From BS750m-G4 sp964472195 (lineage in GTDB: Bacteria > Bacteroidota > Ignavibacteria > Tepidaquicellales > Tepidaquicellaceae), in NCBI GenBank assembly GCA_964472195.1, contig CAYYJH010000090.1:1-11324 (forward strand): a DNA stretch of 11,324 nucleotides. Reading direction: 5' to 3'. The notes beneath the pieces are model-generated. The model did no database searches. It was given only the letters and a program-made list of their open reading frames with translations, and was not told where the DNA came from. Made by a program: the position numbers and the translations under genes. Shown in pieces: positions 1-5,542 of this stretch. Every line of letters starts with the position of its first letter. Position 1 is the first letter of the stretch.

Positions 1-995
1 GGCATAGGTCCGTCTAAATGTGTTGTGCTTGTCCAGAAATAACCATAATCAGGATCTTGTCCTGTACCTATATTAGTGATGTCGAAGTAATTCGTATCAA
101 TTGCAGGTCCTTTCTGCGCAGGATTTGTGGCATCCGGTGCACGTGTATAATCTACTATACTTTGTAATTCTTTTGCTGTTGGCAGACGCCAGTCGCTATT
201 TCCTGCTATAGTCAGATTCTCAGCATACGACAGGGCATCTTTCCAGTTCAGCGTGTCTCCATTATCAGCTTTTTGCCAGATTAGACCTGATGCAATATCT
301 GTTATTGTACTATCGTTGTTATCATTAAAATTGTTGATTCCATATCCTGTACCTGCTCGAACATAGCGTACAAATTGTTTCATAGGTTGATTTCCAGGAC
401 CTGTATCGCGAGGATATCCTTTAATTCGTCCATCGGCAAAGTTAACACCGAAAGTTGTTGAATCTCCCCCCATAGTTAATCCAACGTATTTAGTGCTTGA
501 CCAGTATTGAGCATCGATAACGCGTTCTCCTAACGTTGTATCACCAAATCTAAAACCAAAGTAATTTGTATCGATATATGGTGTTAAAGTAAAAACGTTT
601 CCTCTGAAATCAATGAGAGAATAAAGCTCTTTAATTGTCGGTAAACGCCAATCATTATATCCTGCTAAACTAAATGTATCTGCTCCTGCAAGTGCCTGTG
701 CAAAAGTTTTCTTATTATAAAGTTCGGGCATTTGCTGCCACATTAAACCAGTGTTTAAGTCAGTCACCGTTCCATCGTTATTATCCTGAAATGAGAATTG
801 TGTTCCCTGGTATTGAGCGTCCTGACCATAAAAGGTTTCACCGGGATTCGGAAACGGGATTTGTTGAAGAGAATCATAGCAATGGTCCTGACCGGAGTCT
901 ATAATTGTGTAATTAGTAATGTTATCGCTTAGAATTAATCCATAAACGATTGTAAGAAGTACTGATAATAAAATTGCAAATATTGGTTTTCTCAT
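1..995 (-). CDS. Secreted protein with tandem DUF1566 (Lcl C-terminal-like) domains, 3' end outside window
   Basis: This is an open frame of 331 codons from ATG at 995 to the left edge without a stop, so the C-terminus is missing. Residues 1-23 form a signal peptide (MRKPIFAILL followed by a hydrophobic stretch). Two copies of a DUF1566-type domain follow. Copy 1 spans about residues 69-213 and has DNNDGTVTD, GLMWQ, DWRLPT (115-120), a KEL helix start, YWSST (164-168) and FVRYVRAG. Copy 2 runs from about residue 222 and has DNNDSTITD, GLIWQK, DWRLPT (268-273), KEL and FWTST (320-324). These signatures are characteristic of the family. DUF1566 proteins are secreted or surface proteins, and the related Lcl C-terminal domain of Legionella binds sulfated glycans; a ligand here is unknown. 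GAAAGGG eight bases before the ATG is a plausible ribosome binding site. The missing end may hold another repeat or a T9SS tail. The gene is divergent from the PNGase F-like gene. Confidence 0.88.
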   Translation of the reverse strand, partial: MRKPIFAILLSVLLTIVYGLILSDNITNYTIIDSGQDHCYDSLQQIPFPNPGETFYGQDAQYQGTQFSFQDNNDGTVTDLNTGLMWQQMPELYNKKTFAQALAGADTFSLAGYNDWRLPTIKELYSLIDFRGNVFTLTPYIDTNYFGFRFGDTTLGERVIDAQYWSSTKYVGLTMGGDSTTFGVNFADGRIKGYPRDTGPGNQPMKQFVRYVRAGTGYGINNFNDNNDSTITDIASGLIWQKADNGDTLNWKDALSYAENLTIAGNSDWRLPTAKELQSIVDYTRAPDATNPAQKGPAIDTNYFDITNIGTGQDPDYGYFWTSTTHLDGPM

Positions 996-1202
996 TTTCG
1001 ATTCCCTTTCATTTATTTTTCTGAATTTCGATGTTTATTTCTTGTTTAATAATTGTGACGATATTATTGCAATAAACTTGTGTAACAGATTAACAATTTT
1101 TTTGCAGTTTTTAAACCAGAATACATTCTCGCTTTATTAACTTTCCACTTTAAATCACAATTCATAAATTCAATTATTACAAATCAAATAAATAATTCAA
1201 CC
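996..1202. promoter_or_regulatory. Divergent intergenic region, presumed promoters for both flanking genes
   Basis: These 207 AT-rich bases separate two divergent starts (995 minus and 1203 plus) and contain no supported ORF. Promoters for both genes should lie here by position. I could not pick a convincing -35/-10 pair or a clean Bacteroidota-type -33/-7 pair on either strand, so only the region is called. Confidence 0.4.
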
Positions 1203-2543
1203 ATGAACATAAAATTTTACAAATTACTAATACTTATTGTATTTATATTTACTTTATTGTTGTTACGAACTGAATATGCAGGTGCGTCACCGGGAGACAC
1301 AACATGGGTAACGACGTGGGACCAGGAATTCCACAATTGGGCAAACGTTCACAGAGATACTTTTCTTTTACCCGATACCAACACGCGATACAATAGGATA
1401 CTTATGTATTATACTATAGGTTGCCCTGCATCAGGTTGCGATCCATGGGACAGGCTTGGGTGGGTGAAGGTTTACGATGTCCCCGACTCAATCAATTATG
1501 AAATTGCCCGAATTGTAACGCCATACAATATAGTAGGAGGTGGTTATCCAGGTACCTGTACATGGATTATCGATATGTCGGATTATGCAATGCTTCTACA
1601 CGACTCAGTAAGTATGGGGAGCTATATAGAATCTTGGATAGGAGGTAACAGAGGCTGGCTTGTAACAATTAAGTTTGCTTTCGTAGAAGGTCAACCGGCT
1701 TTTATTCCGTATAAGATAGTAAACTTATGGCAGTACTCGCGAGCAGTTTACGGCGATCCTTCAAGACCGATAGAAGATAAGTTAGCTCCAAAAAACATTT
1801 TAATAGACCCGCTTGCTGATAAAGTAAAATTACGTATTGTCACAACAGGTCATGGTCAGGGTAATACTGATAATGCAGCGGAGTTTTCGTACAAGTGGCA
1901 TTCTGTTTTAATAGGTTCTGATTCAGTAAGCCATTACCTGTGGAGAGATGATTGCCCCATAAATCCATGCAGTCCGCAGGGCGGAACCTGGGCGTATCCC
2001 AGGGCAGGCTGGTGTCCTGGGCAAAGTGTTATACCGTGGGATAATGATATAACGGCAAGTGTTACACCAGGTCAAACAGTAAACATTAATTATAACGTGC
2101 AGCCTTATGAAAACTTTTGCAGACCTAATAACCCAAGCTGCACAACAGGAGTTACCTGTCCGGATTGTAATTATAATTATACAGGACATACAGAACCGCA
2201 TTACACGATACAGTCTCAATTGATTTATTACTACGATAATCCTCAAGTTAATATTAGACCTGTAGGAACCGAAATTCCTGATGAGTATACTTTGAAGCAA
2301 AATTATCCAAATCCATTTAATCCGATTACTACGATTGAATTCGGAATTCCTGAACAGGGGAATGTGAAACTTTACGTATATGATTTATCCGGAAGAATTT
2401 TGAAAAGACTGTTTGAAGGTAAACTGAATGCGGGTTCGTACGATGTGCAATTTAACGGAGATGAATTTGCAAGTGGAGTTTATTTATACCAGTTGAATGT
2501 TGGTGATTATTATCGTTTTAGAAAGATGCTGCTTGTAAAATGA
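1203..2543 (+). CDS. Secreted peptide-N-glycosidase F-like protein with T9SS type A sorting domain
   Basis: Peptide-N-glycosidase F removes intact N-linked glycans from glycoproteins by hydrolysing the glycan-asparagine amide bond. This 446-residue protein has a signal peptide (about 1-28) and then both PNGase F halves (about 31-345). Visible landmarks are CPASGCDPWDR (74-84), YEIARIVTPY (99-108), YIESW (141-145), VEGQP (161-165), TTGHG (214-218), AAEF (225-228) and RAGWCPG (267-273). Aligned by eye to Flavobacterium PNGase F, the key acids Asp60, Glu118 and Glu206 correspond to Asp83, Glu143 and Glu227, so activity is plausible. One disulfide pair around the last Glu is lost (CAEWC reads AAEFS). 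A Cys-rich insertion lies at 306-322. Residues about 358-446 are a T9SS type A tail (NYPNPFNP at 367-374, YDLSGR, SGVYLYQL, final KMLLVK). The protein is therefore probably exported to the surface or medium. No clear Shine-Dalgarno site precedes the ATG. Family call is firm; activity is inferred. Confidence 0.9.
   Translation: MNIKFYKLLILIVFIFTLLLLRTEYAGASPGDTTWVTTWDQEFHNWANVHRDTFLLPDTNTRYNRILMYYTIGCPASGCDPWDRLGWVKVYDVPDSINYEIARIVTPYNIVGGGYPGTCTWIIDMSDYAMLLHDSVSMGSYIESWIGGNRGWLVTIKFAFVEGQPAFIPYKIVNLWQYSRAVYGDPSRPIEDKLAPKNILIDPLADKVKLRIVTTGHGQGNTDNAAEFSYKWHSVLIGSDSVSHYLWRDDCPINPCSPQGGTWAYPRAGWCPGQSVIPWDNDITASVTPGQTVNINYNVQPYENFCRPNNPSCTTGVTCPDCNYNYTGHTEPHYTIQSQLIYYYDNPQVNIRPVGTEIPDEYTLKQNYPNPFNPITTIEFGIPEQGNVKLYVYDLSGRILKRLFEGKLNAGSYDVQFNGDEFASGVYLYQLNVGDYYRFRKMLLVK
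2301..2325 (+). repeat. Dispersed near-identical 25-mer, copy 1 (T9SS motif coding)
   Basis: This stretch encodes the NYPNPFNP core of the T9SS sorting domain. It matches 11200-11224 at 24 of 25 bases, with a single silent T/C difference in the second Phe codon. It reflects a conserved protein motif rather than a mobile element. Confidence 0.6.
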
Positions 2544-2620
2544 TTTTTTGACTAATAATTCAAAGCAAATTCATTTAATTAGATATAAATTTAAAAAATA
2601 ATTATAATTTTTAAAGCCTC

Positions 2621-4081
2621 TTGAATAAAGATACCCAGGATTCAAATCAAAATAATGATAAGAAGGTTGCTGTAAAAAATCAGGGCAGGATGCCTTTGAA
2701 CTACAAAATGATTTTTACACGGATTGTATCAATTCTAAAAGACTTTATTAATATACGAGAAGGTACAGATACAGAAGGCTTTTTCATTGAAGCAAAAGAA
2801 TCGGTTTACCTGAGGGGTCCTAATATATGGTTTTTGTTATGTTCAACGATACTTGCATGTATTGGACTTGATATCAATTCTTCAGCGGTGATAATTGGAG
2901 CAATGCTTATCTCTCCTCTTATGTACCCGATACTCGGGATCGGTATCTCTGCTGGTATAAATGATGAAGAGACTATACTGATTTCAATAAGGGAATTTAC
3001 GTTCGCAGTTATTTTCAGTTTCCTGGTAAGCACAATATATTTTTTACTGACACCACTCGGACTGCCAACCCCTGAAATACTTGCAAGGGTTAAACCTACA
3101 TTATTAGATGTGGGGGTTGCTCTTTTCGGAGGAACAGCGGGCATTATTGCCAACTCAAGAAAGAAAATAACCTCAGCTATTCCAGGTGTTGCAATTGCTA
3201 CAGCATTAATGCCTCCTCTGTGTGTATCTGGTTATGGACTGGCAAAAGGTATCGGATCAATATTCTTCGGAGCATTTTATTTATTCTTTATTAACTCCGT
3301 TTTTATATGCGCAGCTTCGTATGCAGTTGTAAAATTTATAAGATTACCTGTAAAAGTAGAAATTGATAGAGAAACAGAATGGAAGAGAAGAAAATATGTT
3401 ATTGCTTTTCTAATTATCATCATTATTCCAAGCATATTTATTTTTTACAGTATAATCCTTGAAGCTCAGATGAAGAACAGAGTGAACAGCTTTATTAATA
3501 AGAATATCAACACATGGAATAATCATGTCATTGATTGGAAAATTAATGAAAAAGGGGACACATTAAAGGAACTAAAAGTATATGTTGTAGGTGACAAAAT
3601 ATCTGCATCAAAGATAGACAGTTTGAATAACATAATGCCCGATTATAATTTGGATGATACGAAACTTTATGTTAGACAAGTAGATATATCGACTGACCTG
3701 AAAAGTGATATCACAAAAGAAATTACTTCTAATATATTGAAGGGAATGGGGGATGAGAATGGCAAAGATGAGAAGGATTTAGAATTAGATAGTATAAAAA
3801 AGGAGATCGAAAAGTTATCGCTCGATTCTATTCGCATCAATAAAGCTCTCATCGATATAAAAACTTTTAATCCCGGATTGGTTGAGCTTGCATATTCAAA
3901 AATGAATCAGCGGTATGAAGCAAGGGAGGATTCTGTCGTGTACAGGAAAATTCCAATTCTTATAGTACAGTGGAATAGAAATGTTAGATTATCCGATAGA
4001 CGAAAAGGTGAAGAACAAATTTATAACTATCTTAAAAAAGAAATCGGTATAGATACACTGCAGATTGTGAATGTGAGATAA
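2621..4081 (+). CDS. DUF389 integral membrane protein with C-terminal extracytoplasmic domain
   Basis: The function of DUF389 proteins is not established. This 486-residue protein has a polar N-terminus (1-65) and then the DUF389 core with about six hydrophobic segments between residues 69 and 240. These include IGAMLISPLMYPILGIG (about 92-108), the glycine-rich stretch VALFGGTAGIIANSRKK (166-182) and PGVAIATALMPPLCVSGYG (188-206), all typical of the family. A further membrane segment (259-279) leads to a 200-residue polar C-terminal region that contains a probable coiled coil at about 385-415. If the last helix is the exit point, this tail sits on one face of the membrane, perhaps the periplasm. 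The start is TTG at 2621, just after an in-frame TAA at 2612-2614, with no obvious ribosome site. An ATG at 2690 (residue 24) is an equally possible start and would keep every membrane segment. The gene lies 77 bases after the PNGase F-like gene, so co-transcription is possible, but no shared role is evident. Confidence 0.87.
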   Translation: MNKDTQDSNQNNDKKVAVKNQGRMPLNYKMIFTRIVSILKDFINIREGTDTEGFFIEAKESVYLRGPNIWFLLCSTILACIGLDINSSAVIIGAMLISPLMYPILGIGISAGINDEETILISIREFTFAVIFSFLVSTIYFLLTPLGLPTPEILARVKPTLLDVGVALFGGTAGIIANSRKKITSAIPGVAIATALMPPLCVSGYGLAKGIGSIFFGAFYLFFINSVFICAASYAVVKFIRLPVKVEIDRETEWKRRKYVIAFLIIIIIPSIFIFYSIILEAQMKNRVNSFINKNINTWNNHVIDWKINEKGDTLKELKVYVVGDKISASKIDSLNNIMPDYNLDDTKLYVRQVDISTDLKSDITKEITSNILKGMGDENGKDEKDLELDSIKKEIEKLSLDSIRINKALIDIKTFNPGLVELAYSKMNQRYEAREDSVVYRKIPILIVQWNRNVRLSDRRKGEEQIYNYLKKEIGIDTLQIVNVR

Positions 4082-4154
4082 TAGATATCTTTTTTGAAGA
4101 TTTAGATTGTATCACACCAGTCGCTATCCCTCTCCAATCCATTTAAATATTAAT

Positions 4155-4757
4155 TTATTTCGTGAAGAGTTGCACGCCTATTCCAATTATTGGGTCACCT
4201 CGTCCACTACTATCTGTATTCCAAAAAGGATATCTAATCGAGGTGCTTATCCCAAAGACCTTACTGATTAAATAAACATATCTAGATGAAACTTCAAGAG
4301 TACCAATAATTCCACCAGTTCTAACGTCAAAACTTGCACTTGTTGAAAGGAAGAACCTGCTTTTCCCTGTTTTATAAATCTTAAAATTAGGACCTAATGA
4401 AACACGTGTAAAACCTTTTAAGTTATAAAACATTCCACCAATTTCAAGTCTTAGGAATACAACTTTATTATACAAATTAATATCCATCGAACCTATAACG
4501 CAGGAGCTTAAGTAGTAATATTCTTTTTTTCTAAAGAAAGAAGTGCCTGCCTCTAGTCCGAGTTGAATAGGGGAGTCATTTATGAAATTATTCCTTATTA
4601 AATTTTCAGTTATATTGTTTTCATTTTTTTCTTTCTTTAGTTTCAATTGTGAGTGCTCTAATATACTGTCGTCCTGAGTAATACCAGTATTCAATGTATA
4701 AAAGTTAAATAGAATAATTATTAGGCAAGATAAAAATATTTTTATAAAATTTTTCAC
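4155..4757 (-). CDS. Exported protein, probable small outer-membrane beta-barrel, function unknown
   Basis: I do not recognise a named family. The 200 residues start at GTG (4757) with MKNFIKIF and a long hydrophobic segment (about 6-20), which reads as a signal peptide. A Cys at residue 11 sits too early and in the wrong context to be a lipobox. A polar, Lys/Asn-rich linker (about 30-60) follows. From residue 63 on, short strands with alternating hydrophobic and polar residues are separated by Gly/Asn/Ser turns (IQLGLEAGTSF, VVFLRLEIGGMFYNL, VSLGPNFKIYK, RFFLSTSASFDV, FGISTSIRYPFW). The protein ends GIGVQLFTK with an aromatic near the C-terminus, as many barrel proteins do. It is the last gene of the minus-strand run, 60 bases after the lipoprotein gene. 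No Shine-Dalgarno site is visible. A periplasmic beta-rich protein is the alternative. Confidence 0.7.
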   Translation of the reverse strand: MKNFIKIFLSCLIIILFNFYTLNTGITQDDSILEHSQLKLKKEKNENNITENLIRNNFINDSPIQLGLEAGTSFFRKKEYYYLSSCVIGSMDINLYNKVVFLRLEIGGMFYNLKGFTRVSLGPNFKIYKTGKSRFFLSTSASFDVRTGGIIGTLEVSSRYVYLISKVFGISTSIRYPFWNTDSSGRGDPIIGIGVQLFTK

Positions 4758-4817
4758 GATTTATTTATAGTTGGATTATTTATTATATTTATTGATGTCA
4801 ATATTTAATACAATAAC

Positions 4818-5486
4818 TTAAATTCGTTTTTTAAAAATAGACATTAAAAATAATCCTGTTAATAAAATCACAGGAAGTTCAGCTCCAAAAAGACCGCAGC
4901 CTTTACCGCCTTCTTTAACGATTGCCGTCATCTCTACATCTTCTTTAAGGTCTGCAATTGTGAATTCCCAGTAAGCTGTGTTATCTTCCATCCTTCCATT
5001 CGTTCTCACAATATCATTTGGAAATTCAAACTCGAAAAGAAGCTTATAATCACTCATTCCGAATTTATTAGCATTGGAAGTGTCTTTAATTAGTATGTAT
5101 TGAAAGAGCATTCCTTCCTTGTGTTTTTCCCATGTTGCTTTTACTTTTGAGAATGCTTTTGCATCCGTTATTTTATTAATATTATAAAATTTTAAATTTA
5201 AAGTTACATGTGTAGTGGAATCTTCGGGATTCTTTTCTATTTTCACATCGCTGATCTCTGTATTCGAGGATGTGTAATTAACGTTTACTTTATCCTCAGT
5301 GAAACCGAAACCCGCAAGCTCTTCACCTATTATATTGGAAGTCTTCGTCCAGTAATGAATGTTCATCGTGCCTGAGCCATCTTCGTTCAATTTTGTCTTT
5401 TGTTCAAGTTCGACACATCCAGAAAGCAAAAGAATTAGTGATACAAAAAATAAAAAATATATGAAATATTTATTTGTGTTTTTCAT
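4818..5486 (-). CDS. LppM/DUF3153-like lipoprotein with added C-terminal membrane anchor
   Basis: Residues 1-24 are a lipoprotein signal: basic MKNTNK, a hydrophobic core, and lipobox LSGC with Cys24 as the acylated residue. The mature part begins VELEQKTKLNEDGSGTMNIHYW. That dgSGt strand close to the lipidated Cys resembles the LppM/DUF3153 type of lipoprotein; this is a tentative match by eye. Residues about 25-190 look beta-rich. The C-terminus is unusual: GGKGCGLFG (193-201), a hydrophobic stretch (203-217) and a basic end KKRI. That resembles the tripartite C-terminal sorting or anchoring signals of the MYXO-CTERM and Synerg-CTERM kind, or may simply be a transmembrane helix. The protein could thus be held in the membrane at both ends. 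The gene lies 56 bases downstream of the solenoid gene and 60 upstream of the barrel-like gene. TAGGAAA abuts the ATG too closely to be a normal ribosome site. Confidence 0.8.
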   Translation of the reverse strand: MKNTNKYFIYFLFFVSLILLLSGCVELEQKTKLNEDGSGTMNIHYWTKTSNIIGEELAGFGFTEDKVNVNYTSSNTEISDVKIEKNPEDSTTHVTLNLKFYNINKITDAKAFSKVKATWEKHKEGMLFQYILIKDTSNANKFGMSDYKLLFEFEFPNDIVRTNGRMEDNTAYWEFTIADLKEDVEMTAIVKEGGKGCGLFGAELPVILLTGLFLMSIFKKRI

Positions 5487-5542
5487 TTTCCTATTTATTT
5501 TTTTAAAAGGATTTATGATTGATTGCAGTGACTAATTTGAAA

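Noticed and set aside
674..904. Small plus-strand ORF inside the left-edge gene
   Set aside because: It is antisense to a clear DUF1566 domain frame and its translation has no recognisable feature. Similar antisense frames at 1923-2300, 2806-3153, 3667-3852, 5556-5750, 6198-6422, 7779-8024, 9660-9854 and 10375-10560, and the same-strand frame at 10694-10885, are rejected for the same reason.
1052..1080. Bacteroidota-type -33/-7 promoter (ATTG, 17 bases, TAAACTTG) for the gene at 1203
   Set aside because: Both boxes are imperfect and the spacer is shorter than the usual 19-21 bases. Such matches are expected by chance in DNA this AT-rich.
4082..4154. Bidirectional terminator between the convergent genes
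   Set aside because: Only weak AT-rich pairings are present (for example ATCTT/AAGAT, and TAAAT/ATTTA near 4143-4156). None has a stable GC stem followed by a T-run, so no terminator is called, although one is expected.
4155..4757. Lipoprotein call from Cys11 of the 200-residue protein
   Set aside because: The Cys lies within the first part of the hydrophobic segment, preceded by FLS, which is too early and not a good lipobox.
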